This document shows positions 42,520 to 50,369 of a stretch of DNA of 64,000 nt, one piece after another. A program made the position numbers and the translations under genes. Below the pieces are notes generated by a model that worked only from the letters and a program-made list of their open reading frames with translations, had not been told where the DNA came from and searched no databases. The first letter of the stretch is position 1. Each line of letters opens with the position of its first letter. The stretch lies in contig NZ_QNSB01000014.1 of the NCBI RefSeq assembly GCF_003315415.1, positions 36,087 through 100,086 of the forward strand, read 5' to 3'. This DNA is from Brevibacterium sanguinis. GTDB lineage: Bacteria > Actinomycetota > Actinomycetes > Actinomycetales > Brevibacteriaceae.

Positions 42520-43976
42520 GCGGAGATGTCCTCGGTGAAGAAGTGGCGGCGGACGGACGCCGAGCGGGACCGTCCGTCCACTCCCGTCCAGGTCAGGTCG
42601 TCGACCGTCTCGGGGTCGAGGCGACCGTGGGTGGCGGCCAGCGAGAGCAGGCCGACGACGCTCGCCAGGCCCCGGGTGGCCGGGTGACGGTCGAGCACCT
42701 CGGCGACGGAGACCTCCGACGCGGTCGTGAGGGCGTCGTTGACGTTGTCGATGAGCTCGGAGAAGTCGATCTCGGACTCCCGGGCGACGGCCTTGAGCTC
42801 CTCGAGGTCGAAGCTCGCCTCTGCGGCCTCGGTGAGGGCGGCCCCGGCGTCGAACTCCTCGGGGTCGTGGAGGCTGACCTCTCCGGCGCTCGACATCGGC
42901 ACGGTCGAGAGCTCGAGGCTCAGCCCGAGGTCCTCGTACGGTCGGCGCACCTCGGCGACGGGAGCGGCGGCGGCGAGCGCGTCCTGGAGCAGAGTGCGCA
43001 TGAGCCGGTCGCGCTGGAACTCGTGGGAGTGGACGTAGCGGCGCAAGCCGCGGGCGAACTCGGTGAGGATGTCCTGGACCTCGCGGGAGCCGTCCTTCAT
43101 CTGCCGCATGAGCGAGCGCAGCGCACGGCGGGTCTCGAGGTCGAGGACGACGGCGAAGTCCCGGTCGAGGATCGCCGCGATGTCCTCGTCGAAGGCCGCC
43201 GAGGACTCGGGGTCGCGGATGAGGGCGGAGAAGGCGGCGAAGGTCCGGCCCTCGTCGCTCGACTCGATGAGGTCGACGCCGCGGAACACCTCGTCGAGGA
43301 CGTGGCTCTGCGTCTCGTCGACGTTGAGGATCGAGGTCCGCAGCTCCTGGTTGAGCTCCTCGAACCGGGCCCGGACCCGGGCGAAGTCCGCGGGCAGGCC
43401 CTGCGCCTGCGCGAGGATGTCATTGACGCGTTCCGTCGCGCGTCTGCGGTCGAGCGTCGCGCGCGGGTCGCCGCGGCGGACCCGGGCGATCTCGGCGTCG
43501 ATGCGGCGGCGCTGCGCCTCGAGGGACTGCAGGCGGCGCGAGGTGTCCGGGTCGGTGTCGATCGCGAGCTGACGCACCGCTTGGGCCAGGCTGACCAGGC
43601 GCGACTCGGTGGCGGTCTGCGGCGGGGTCCGCAGCTGCTCGAGGATGCGGATCGCGTCGAAGCCGGCGGCGGAGAGCTCGTAGGTCTCCCCGCGCGCCGA
43701 GGTGGCCGGCCGGCGGATGATGATCTCCGCTCGCCGCCAGTCGTCGCAGTAGGCCTTCGCGGTGCGCGTCGAGAGGTCGAAGTGGTCGCGCAGAACCTCG
43801 AGGTCGGCGTCGATGGCCTCGTGGAGGTCCTCGGCGAGGATGCGGGTTCCCGGTTGCCCGAGGTGGGCGTCGAGGGTCGCGGCCATGACCGCGAGGTGGT
43901 CGGCCCGCAGCATCCGCAAGGTCGCATTGTCGTCGAGCAGACGGCGATAGGCGAGCGCGGAGGAGAGTGCGGACAT
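42516..43976 (-). CDS. jetA: Wadjet kleisin-like subunit JetA (DUF3375)
   Basis: A 486-residue MukF-like protein of the DUF3375 family. The N-terminal winged-helix part (LRMLRADHLAVMAATLDAH, then WRRAEIIIRRPATSARGETYELS) is followed by a helical middle domain and a C-terminal part that would contact JetC. It is the first gene of the Wadjet operon. I took ATG 43976, which has GGAA 4 nt upstream; ATG 43985 would add three residues. A still longer frame upstream has no start signal. It is divergent from the nitroreductase homologue. Confidence 0.93.
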   Translation of the reverse strand: MSALSSALAYRRLLDDNATLRMLRADHLAVMAATLDAHLGQPGTRILAEDLHEAIDADLEVLRDHFDLSTRTAKAYCDDWRRAEIIIRRPATSARGETYELSAAGFDAIRILEQLRTPPQTATESRLVSLAQAVRQLAIDTDPDTSRRLQSLEAQRRRIDAEIARVRRGDPRATLDRRRATERVNDILAQAQGLPADFARVRARFEELNQELRTSILNVDETQSHVLDEVFRGVDLIESSDEGRTFAAFSALIRDPESSAAFDEDIAAILDRDFAVVLDLETRRALRSLMRQMKDGSREVQDILTEFARGLRRYVHSHEFQRDRLMRTLLQDALAAAAPVAEVRRPYEDLGLSLELSTVPMSSAGEVSLHDPEEFDAGAALTEAAEASFDLEELKAVARESEIDFSELIDNVNDALTTASEVSVAEVLDRHPATRGLASVVGLLSLAATHGRLDPETVDDLTWTGVDGRSRSASVRRHFFTEDISA

Positions 43977-44154
43977 GGATTCCATTGTCGCGCAGCCGTG
44001 CAGGCGGTGCGAATCGGGTGGCGGCGAGAGACGGTCCGTCAGATCACGGGTCCCGCCGGAAACCCTCCTCCGCGGCGCCCGGTCCGCCCCTAGACTGGTG
44101 CCCAGAGTCGGCCTACGACACCGACCGGCGACAGCGACAGAGAAGGAGCATCTC

Positions 44155-44763
44155 ATGCAGCAGCCGTCGACGATCGACTTCTGGTTCGATCCGATCTGTC
44201 CGTTCACCTGGGTGACCAGCCGGTGGATCACCGACGTCGCCGCTCAGCGGGGATGCACCGTGAACTGGAGGTCCTTCAGCCTCAAGGTGCTCAACTCCAC
44301 CCCTGGGAACGAGGACACCTCCGAGGAGCACCGGCAGGGTCATCGGATGGGGCGCGTCGTCGTCCGTGCCCGGCGGGACCACGGCGAGGAGCCGATCGCC
44401 GCGCTCTATTCCGCGCTGGGTCAGCGGCTTCATCCGGGAGGTCGCGACGACGTCGACGCGATCATCGCCGAGGCGCTCGCCGAGGCCGGTCTCCCCGCAC
44501 AGCTCGAGGACGCCGCGGACGACGAGAGTCTCGATGCCGATCTCGAGTCGAGCACCCGGGATGCCCTCGGCCTCACCGGCTCAGGTGTCGGGCTGCCGAT
44601 CCTCCGCCTCGGCGAGCGCGAACGCGCCTACTTCGGCCCGGTGTTCACCCGCAGGCCGGCGGGCGAGCAGGCGCTCGAGCTCTTCGACGCCTACGTCACC
44701 CTCACCGGCCACGAGCACTTCTTCGAACTCAAACGGGAGATCACAGGACGGCTGGAGTTCTGA
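44155..44763 (+). CDS. Mycothiol-dependent nitroreductase-like DsbA family protein
   Basis: A 202-residue thioredoxin-fold protein with a helical insertion. It resembles M. tuberculosis Rv2466c (for example DFWFDPICPFTWVTSRWI at the N-terminus and the VGLPILRLGERER cis-Pro loop). Rv2466c uses a CPWC motif with mycothiol. Here the motif is CPFT: Cys15 remains but the second cysteine is Thr18. Single-cysteine chemistry with mycothiol is therefore likely, comparable to monothiol glutaredoxins. AAGGAG 6 nt upstream sets the ATG. It is followed by a thioredoxin gene on the same strand. Confidence 0.85.
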   Translation: MQQPSTIDFWFDPICPFTWVTSRWITDVAAQRGCTVNWRSFSLKVLNSTPGNEDTSEEHRQGHRMGRVVVRARRDHGEEPIAALYSALGQRLHPGGRDDVDAIIAEALAEAGLPAQLEDAADDESLDADLESSTRDALGLTGSGVGLPILRLGERERAYFGPVFTRRPAGEQALELFDAYVTLTGHEHFFELKREITGRLEF

Positions 44764-44896
44764 CCGGCCGGGATTCTCTCCGGCCGGGACTCTGAGGGGA
44801 TGCGGAGACAATGGCCCTTGGCCTCGGGGTGATGACTGTGACACGCTGGATGGGAACGATGACCGAGAACCCCGATGAGAACGGACCATCGCAGCC

Positions 44897-45277
44897 ATGA
44901 GCACAGTCGCCCTCACCGAGCAGAACTTCACCAACACGATCTCCACCGACGACATCGTCCTCGTCGACTTCTGGGCCGAGTGGTGCGGCCCGTGCCGGTC
45001 GTTCGCCCCCACCTTCGAGGCCGCCTCCGAAGCGCACCCCGACATCACCTTCGGCAAGGTCGACACCGAGGCCGAGCAGTCGCTGGCGGCCGCGGCGCGG
45101 ATCTCCTCGATCCCGACGCTCATGGCCTTCCGTGAGCAGGTGCTCGTGTTCTCCCAGCCGGGAGCGCTTCCCGCCCCGGCCCTCGACGACCTCATCGCGC
45201 AGGTCAAGGCCCTCGACATGGATGCGGTGCGGGCCGAGATCGAGAAGGAGCAGGAGTCCCAGCAGCCGGAGCAGTGA
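44897..45277 (+). CDS. Thioredoxin
   Basis: A 126-residue cytosolic dithiol reductase. The active site is WAEWCGPCRSFAP at about residues 27-39 and the cis-proline is in SSIPTLMAF. The C-terminus carries an acidic, Gln-rich tail (IEKEQESQQPEQ) beyond the usual 108 residues. It lies 133 nt behind the DsbA-like gene, so a thiol-redox pair is plausible. No strong Shine-Dalgarno is visible before the ATG. A 9-bp hairpin follows. Confidence 0.93.
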   Translation: MSTVALTEQNFTNTISTDDIVLVDFWAEWCGPCRSFAPTFEAASEAHPDITFGKVDTEAEQSLAAAARISSIPTLMAFREQVLVFSQPGALPAPALDDLIAQVKALDMDAVRAEIEKEQESQQPEQ

Positions 45278-45289
45278 CCGGCTCCGAAG

Positions 45290-45326
45290 CGGGTTCACTC
45301 CGCTCCGGTGTCATTCCGTGAACCCG
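45290..45326 (+). terminator. Hairpin after the thioredoxin gene
   Basis: CGGGTTCAC (45290-45298) pairs perfectly with GTGAACCCG (45318-45326) across a 19-nt loop. No T-run follows. Confidence 0.45.
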
Positions 45327-45378
45327 GCACAGTCGGTGAGCCCGGAATAGGCGGAGTCGCGCCACACCGAGTGGCCGA

Positions 45379-45384
45379 TACACT
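45379..45384 (+). promoter_or_regulatory. -10 hexamer of a leaderless promoter (TACACT)
   Basis: TACACT is 6 nt before the ATG at 45391. The 33 nt around it (45370-45402) are repeated almost exactly at the asparaginase start (55639-55671). Confidence 0.6.
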
Positions 45385-45390
45385 GCAAGC

Positions 45391-46047
45391 ATGCCCGACA
45401 CTCCGCGACCTCGGACCGAGGCAGCCCCATCGTCCCCGCAGACGGAGGAGTATCTCCGTCTCGTGCTCGGTCCGCTGCCGAAGCGAGCGGAGCGCTGGTC
45501 CAATGCCTACCTCACCGTCACTTGTCTCGTCCCGGTCCTGCTCATCGTCTTCCTGCTCGGCTCGCTCGCCCTCACCGGCGGGCAGGTCTCCCCGTCTGGC
45601 AGCCCGAAGTGGGAAGCGCCGTTCCGCCACCCCCTGTTCCCGCTCCCACTGATCGCATGCCTGACGATCGCCGGAGCGTCGGCGGCCCTCTCGATCGTCC
45701 AGTTCGCGATTCGCACCGAGCTGCCTTCACGGGTCTGGATGGGGTACTTCCGGGTCAATCTCGCCGCGGCGGTCGCGACGGTGGCGATGGCGTTCCTCGC
45801 TCCCGACCATTCGGCTTCCGGTGAGCCGTCCCCCTCTGCTACCGGGCTTGCCACGATCGGCGATCAGTGGATCGCCGCGATCCCATTCCTCGCCCTCACC
45901 GTCGTCGTCGTGATCGTCTCGTTCGTCAAGGAGGTCCACGAGCGGAAGCTCGCCCCACCCCGAGCGCCGGAGGCGGACCCTGGGTTCCAACGCACGCGGC
46001 TGCTGGGCAGCACCCCTCCGCGTGACCAGCGGCGACGTCACCGCTGA
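45391..46047 (+). CDS. Hypothetical membrane protein with four predicted helices
   Basis: A 218-residue protein I do not recognise. A polar N-terminal tail of about 42 residues is followed by hydrophobic stretches at about 44-66, 88-107, 119-137 and 160-180. The C-terminus is Pro/Arg-rich and highly basic (PPRDQRRRHR). Both tails would lie on the same side of the membrane. Start assignment relies on the leaderless promoter; it is the only in-frame ATG near the start of similarity in base composition. It ends 39 nt before the convergent AsnC gene. Confidence 0.7.
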   Translation: MPDTPRPRTEAAPSSPQTEEYLRLVLGPLPKRAERWSNAYLTVTCLVPVLLIVFLLGSLALTGGQVSPSGSPKWEAPFRHPLFPLPLIACLTIAGASAALSIVQFAIRTELPSRVWMGYFRVNLAAAVATVAMAFLAPDHSASGEPSPSATGLATIGDQWIAAIPFLALTVVVVIVSFVKEVHERKLAPPRAPEADPGFQRTRLLGSTPPRDQRRRHR

Positions 46048-46086
46048 TGGGCGGCTCGTCGAAGGAGTGCTCTGGCCGCCGGCCGT

Positions 46087-46545
46087 TCACCGCTCGCGCA
46101 GGAGCGGCAGGGGCCGAGGGGCGATGACCTCCTTCATCACCATCGTCGACTTCATCCCCCGCACTCCGGGCAGCTTGCTCAGCACCTCGTCATAGAGCCG
46201 CTGGTAATGCGTCTTGTCCACCGCGACGATGCGGATGAAGTAGTCGGGCTCGCCGAAGAGCCTGTGGGCCTCGATGATCTCCGGAACCTCGGCGATCGCG
46301 GTGTCGAACTCATGGATGGCCCCGGCCCCGCGCAGAGTCGCGAAGGCGATGACCTCGAAGCCGAAACCGGACTTCCCGGCATCGACCATTCCGCGGAATC
46401 CGCGGATCACCCCTGCCTCCTCGAGCTCGCGCACTCGGCGCTGGCAGCGGGAGACGCTCAGCTGCACCCGGCGTGCGAGTTCGGTGAAGGTGATTCGCCC
46501 GTCTTCCTGCAGCAGCGAAAGAATTTTGCGGTCAATGGCATCCAT
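46087..46545 (-). CDS. Lrp/AsnC family transcriptional regulator
   Basis: A 152-residue protein: an N-terminal helix-turn-helix (DAIDRKILSLLQEDGRITF, then LARRVQLSVSRCQRRVREL) and a C-terminal RAM ligand-binding domain (FGEPDYFIRIVAVDKTHYQ). Such proteins form octamers and respond to amino acids. It is divergent from a C-S lyase gene with an amino acid permease behind it, which suggests it controls use of a sulfur amino acid. The leaderless ATG at 46545 is chosen because TAAGAT precedes it by 7 nt and the protein then aligns with the family N-terminus; the open frame continues upstream without a signal. Confidence 0.9.
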   Translation of the reverse strand: MDAIDRKILSLLQEDGRITFTELARRVQLSVSRCQRRVRELEEAGVIRGFRGMVDAGKSGFGFEVIAFATLRGAGAIHEFDTAIAEVPEIIEAHRLFGEPDYFIRIVAVDKTHYQRLYDEVLSKLPGVRGMKSTMVMKEVIAPRPLPLLRER

Positions 46546-46552
46546 GCGTGCG

Positions 46553-46558
46553 ATCTTA
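46553..46558 (-). promoter_or_regulatory. -10 hexamer of a leaderless promoter (TAAGAT) for the asnC-like gene
   Basis: On the minus strand TAAGAT is followed by 7 nt and the ATG at 46545. Confidence 0.55.
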
Positions 46559-46657
46559 GCCCTGATGCGACGTTTCAGGGCTGAAGTGGCGAACACCTTG
46601 CCCCGACTTTCCCATAGCCTGATCTCATCCACCACCACTGCAGACAGGACCCACCCC

Positions 46658-47914
46658 ATGAGCGTCGATTCCGCGCCGAACACCTCCACTCCGCCCACCT
46701 CCGACTCCCTCTCGCATCCGGATTTCGACGAAGTCGTCGACCGTCGCAGCAGCAACTCGATGAAGTGGCTCGCCGGGCCACGCATGCTCACCGCAGAGCA
46801 GGCCGCGGCCTACCCGCTGCCCATGTGGGTCGCCGACACCGACTTCAAGGCCCCGCAGGCTGTCGTCGACGCCCTTCACACCGCCGTCGACCACGGAGTC
46901 TTCGGCTACCCGGCAGGCCCCACCCCGAGCTATCTCGCCGCCGTCGCCGGCTGGCAGTCCAGGCGCTTCGGCTGGACGATCGACACGGATTGGGTGACAC
47001 CGGCCGCAGGCATCATCACCAGCCTCAAGGTGGCCGTGCAGGCGTTCTCCTCTCCCGGGGACTCGGTCCTCATGCAGCCGCCGGTGTACTCGCACTTCCA
47101 CGACGACGTCCGCCTCAACGGGCGGATCCCCGCGTTCGCCCCGCTCGAGCGGACCGAGACCGGATACCGTTTCGACCCCGAGGTGTTCGAGGCCGCGATC
47201 CGCCCGAACACGAAGCTCTTCATCCTCAGCCACCCGCACAACCCCACGGGCAATGTCTGGAGCGAGGACGAGCTGCGCACGATGGGAGAGATCTGCGCCC
47301 GGCATGGAGTCCTCGTCGTCTCCGATGAGATCCACGAGGACCTCATCATGAACCCGGACAAGCGCCACATCCCGTTCGCCTCGCTCAGTGAGGAGTTCGC
47401 CGCCAACTCCATCACGTGCACCGCCCCGTCGAAGACCTTCAACCTGCCGGGACTGCAGTGCGCGAACACGATCATCCCGAACCCGGAGATCCGCGCCGAG
47501 TTCCGGCGCGCCTACGAACGGAACATGTTCCCCCTGGTCAATGTCCTGGGGATGGTCGCCTGTGAGGCCGCCTACACCCACGGTGAAGCCTGGGTCGACG
47601 ACCTCGTCGCCTATGTCCGTGCCAATCACGAGCACTTCGCGGCCGAGGTCAACGCCCGGATCCCCGAGATCACCGTGATTCCGGCCGACTCCCTCTACCT
47701 CGCGTGGATGGACTGCCGCGGACTGGGCATGGATGCCGAAGAACTGCAGGACTTCATGCTCACCGAAGCGCGGATCTGGTTCGATCAGGGCCAGAAGTTC
47801 AGCCTCGAGGGCCACGGATACATGCGCGTCAACCTCGGCTGCCCGCGCTCGACAGTCGACGAGGCGATCGAGCGACTCGTGGCCGCCGTCGACGCCTGGA
47901 GGGCTGCTCACTGA
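46658..47914 (+). CDS. PLP-dependent C-S lyase (MalY/PatB type)
   Basis: A 418-residue fold-type I PLP enzyme, probably cleaving cystathionine or cysteine conjugates to a thiol, pyruvate and ammonia. The N-terminal RRSSNSMKWL and PMWVADTDFKAP are MalY/PatB hallmarks. SHPHNPTGNVWSEDEL and VSDEIHEDLI provide the PLP-ring contacts, and the Schiff-base lysine is in TAPSKTFNLPGLQ. AGGA lies 8 nt upstream of the ATG. Divergent AsnC regulator and downstream APC permease suggest a small uptake-and-degradation module for a sulfur amino acid. Confidence 0.9.
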   Translation: MSVDSAPNTSTPPTSDSLSHPDFDEVVDRRSSNSMKWLAGPRMLTAEQAAAYPLPMWVADTDFKAPQAVVDALHTAVDHGVFGYPAGPTPSYLAAVAGWQSRRFGWTIDTDWVTPAAGIITSLKVAVQAFSSPGDSVLMQPPVYSHFHDDVRLNGRIPAFAPLERTETGYRFDPEVFEAAIRPNTKLFILSHPHNPTGNVWSEDELRTMGEICARHGVLVVSDEIHEDLIMNPDKRHIPFASLSEEFAANSITCTAPSKTFNLPGLQCANTIIPNPEIRAEFRRAYERNMFPLVNVLGMVACEAAYTHGEAWVDDLVAYVRANHEHFAAEVNARIPEITVIPADSLYLAWMDCRGLGMDAEELQDFMLTEARIWFDQGQKFSLEGHGYMRVNLGCPRSTVDEAIERLVAAVDAWRAAH

Positions 47915-47971
47915 GCCTCGTGCCGAATCGGCCCTGAGGACTCACCTCAGAGAACCACTTCACCGCACCGC

Positions 47972-48010
47972 CATCCGAGTGCGGGGCCAATGCGCCCCGT
48001 GCTCCGGATG
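47972..48010 (+). terminator. Imperfect hairpin between the C-S lyase and permease genes
   Basis: CATCCG (47972-47977) pairs with CGGATG (48005-48010), enclosing an inner GGGGC/GCCCC stem (47983-47987 with 47994-47998). No T-run follows, so read-through to the permease is possible. Confidence 0.3.
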
Positions 48011-48116
48011 AGTGCGCCCCGACATCCGTCGTCATCCACCGACACACGTGCGCGCCTGCGCAACTCGGCGACGTGACGTCGCCTCTTCCTTCAACGACGA
48101 AGCCAGGAGAACCCTC

Positions 48117-49526
48117 ATGTCGACCCCCACCGAGCCGCAGCTCAATCAGGACAACCTCAAACGCACGATCGGCCTCCCCGGCGCGATCGGCATCTCCGTC
48201 AACCAGATCATCGGCGGCGGGATCGTCTCGCTGACCGGAGTCGCCATCGCGATGACCGGCGGCGGTGTCTCGATCGCCTATGTGCTCGCCGCTCTCGCAG
48301 TCATCATCACCTCGGTGCCCTACGCCTCACTCGCCGCGGCGTACCCCGTCGCCGGCGGCGTCTACACGTGGCCCGCCCGCCTCCTCCACCCCTCGATCGG
48401 CTTCCTGCTCGCCTGGCTGACGTCGCTGGGCAAAGGATCCCTGTCCCTCTACGGACTGGCCGCCGGTCAGTACATGCACGCGATCAACCCCTGGTTCAAC
48501 GAGGTGTGGGTCGCGGTGACCCTGGTGTCGATCTTCTTCCTCTCCAACATCGCCGGGGCCATCATCTCGTCGCGCCTGGGAGTCGTCCTCATGATCGTCA
48601 TGATCATCGGCTTCCTCACCTTCGGCTTCTTCGGCATGGCCGAGGTGAATTGGGACATCTACCCCGAGATGCTGCCCAACGGCATGATCGAGCTCTTCAG
48701 TGCGGCGGCTCTCCTGTCCTTCGCCACCGCCGGAGCCTACGGCGTCGGTGAGCTCGGCCGAGAGATGAAGAACCCCGGCCGCGACATCCCGCTGGCGATG
48801 ATCGGCGGCACCGGCCTCGTCGGCATCATCTACGTCATCGTCGCGATCCCCGCTGCCGGTGTCCTGCCCATCGTCGAGGTGGCCGGGCAGCCGCTGTCGA
48901 CCGTCGCCAAGGAGGTCCTGCCGACCGGGCTGTGGCTGTTCTTCATCCTCGGCGGGGCGATGATCGCCATCATCTCGACGATGAATGCGGAACTCCTGTG
49001 GGGAACGAAGTCACTGCTGGCTGCCAGCGATGACGGCTGGATCCCCTCGGGACTCGGCCGTGTGAACAGGCGCTTCGGCACCCCGCACTGGCTGCTCTGC
49101 ATCCTCTACTTCATCGGCATCGTCCCCGCACTCGCAGGCGTCGACGTGTCTGTCATCGGAACCGCGTCCTCGGTGTTCGTCCAGATCATGTTCTTCGTCG
49201 TCGTCGCCGCATCGATCGCCATCCGGTTCAGGATGCCCAGGGTCTACGCGACCTCGCCGTTCCGACTCTCTGCTCCCGTCCACTACACGATCGCCGTGGT
49301 CGCCGTGCTCATCGCCGCTTACCAGGCCTACCTGCTCATCCTCGACTTCGATGCCCGAGTCTGGATCGCCTGTGCGGTGTGGATGGCAGCCGGCGGACTC
49401 ATCGCGATCGTCCGCTGGCCGCGGGTCAAGCGGATCCTGGCCGCCCGCGGCGACCTGCGGGCCGCGGATTCGCACGGCCCCGAACCGCACGGCGACATCG
49501 TCCCCCAGGTCGGCGCCCGAGGCTGA
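48117..49526 (+). CDS. APC superfamily amino acid permease
   Basis: A 469-residue transporter with about 12 hydrophobic helices. Helix 1 carries the substrate loop GISVNQIIGGGIVSLTG and helix 6 has LSFATAGAYGVGELGREMKNPGRDIPLA, both typical of the APC fold. It should import an amino acid with protons or exchange it. AGGAG 6 nt upstream sets the ATG. Co-orientation with the C-S lyase and the nearby AsnC regulator point to a sulfur-containing or related amino acid. A strong hairpin follows the stop. Confidence 0.9.
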   Translation: MSTPTEPQLNQDNLKRTIGLPGAIGISVNQIIGGGIVSLTGVAIAMTGGGVSIAYVLAALAVIITSVPYASLAAAYPVAGGVYTWPARLLHPSIGFLLAWLTSLGKGSLSLYGLAAGQYMHAINPWFNEVWVAVTLVSIFFLSNIAGAIISSRLGVVLMIVMIIGFLTFGFFGMAEVNWDIYPEMLPNGMIELFSAAALLSFATAGAYGVGELGREMKNPGRDIPLAMIGGTGLVGIIYVIVAIPAAGVLPIVEVAGQPLSTVAKEVLPTGLWLFFILGGAMIAIISTMNAELLWGTKSLLAASDDGWIPSGLGRVNRRFGTPHWLLCILYFIGIVPALAGVDVSVIGTASSVFVQIMFFVVVAASIAIRFRMPRVYATSPFRLSAPVHYTIAVVAVLIAAYQAYLLILDFDARVWIACAVWMAAGGLIAIVRWPRVKRILAARGDLRAADSHGPEPHGDIVPQVGARG

Positions 49527-49538
49527 CCTGAGGCCCGC

Positions 49539-49570
49539 GGGCCACGTCTTCCGGTCCGAAGACGTGGCCC
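49539..49570. terminator. Perfect 13-bp hairpin between convergent genes
   Basis: GGGCCACGTCTTC (49539-49551) pairs exactly with 49558-49570 across a 6-nt loop. It sits between the stops of the APC permease (plus) and the PIG-L deacetylase (minus), and GTTCTGT after it is only weakly T-rich. It is a likely bidirectional terminator. Confidence 0.7.
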
Positions 49571-49576
49571 GTTCTG

Positions 49577-50362
49577 TCATACGCCGAGGTGGGAGCGCAC
49601 GCCGCGCGCCGCGTCGAGTTCCGCCGCAGTGGGCTCCCGGAATGTCTCGGATCGCCACCAGTCGTAGTACCGGTCCTCGCCGAGGAGTTCGACCGGGCCG
49701 CGGGTCTGCGTCTCATGAGCGCTGAGCACGGCTTTCTTGATCGCGAACTCCTCGGCGGTCGGCTCGATGTCGAGGACGATGTCGGCATCGGCGGTGATGG
49801 CCGGCTCGCCCTGTAGGGTGAGGGGGAAGTCCGGGTAGTCGGCGAAGTGACGAGCAGCGAATGTCTCGCTCACCGTGGCGTAGAGCAGCCGGGAGTTCCC
49901 CGACAGCAGTCCCTGCTCCCGGGCGCGGAGCCATGCGGCGCTCGTCCACCTGCTCACCGCGACGTGGTCGGAGTGTCGGGAGATGCCGTCAGGACCGAAG
50001 GTGACGATGAGCTCCGGCCTCCGTGAGGCCAGCAGGTCGACGAGGCGAGCGATGGGCGGATCGGACTCGGCGCACTCGCCGTCGATCCGATCGAGGAAGT
50101 TGACGTCGTCGACTCCCAGTCGGGCCATGGCCTCGCGCAGCTCCCTTTCGCGGATGACCGCGATCTCCTCGGACGAGAGCTCCGGATGCGGCGCTCCGAC
50201 CTCTCCGCGGGTCGCGGTGACCAGGGTGGCGGTGCCGCCGGCACGAAGTGTGCGCAGCATCAGGGTTGCGGTCAGGTAGGTCTCATCATCGGGGTGGGCG
50301 AAGACTCCGAGGACGCTCGCGGGGATTCGCGTGACCGCCTCGGTGGGCTGATCGGCTGTCAT
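49577..50362 (-). CDS. PIG-L/LmbE family deacetylase
   Basis: A 261-residue zinc hydrolase. The metal site is VFAHPDDETYL (about residues 20-30) plus SRHSDHVAVSRW (His-Asp-His near 144). The family removes acetyl groups from N-acetylglucosamine conjugates such as the mycothiol precursor and mycothiol S-conjugates. GAGGAG 3 nt before the ATG at 50362 sets the start. It is 7 nt behind the amine oxidase gene, third in an MFS-oxidase-deacetylase operon, so it may act on a specific substrate of that set rather than on mycothiol. Confidence 0.87.
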   Translation of the reverse strand: MTADQPTEAVTRIPASVLGVFAHPDDETYLTATLMLRTLRAGGTATLVTATRGEVGAPHPELSSEEIAVIRERELREAMARLGVDDVNFLDRIDGECAESDPPIARLVDLLASRRPELIVTFGPDGISRHSDHVAVSRWTSAAWLRAREQGLLSGNSRLLYATVSETFAARHFADYPDFPLTLQGEPAITADADIVLDIEPTAEEFAIKKAVLSAHETQTRGPVELLGEDRYYDWWRSETFREPTAAELDAARGVRSHLGV

Positions 50363-50369
50363 GGTCTCC

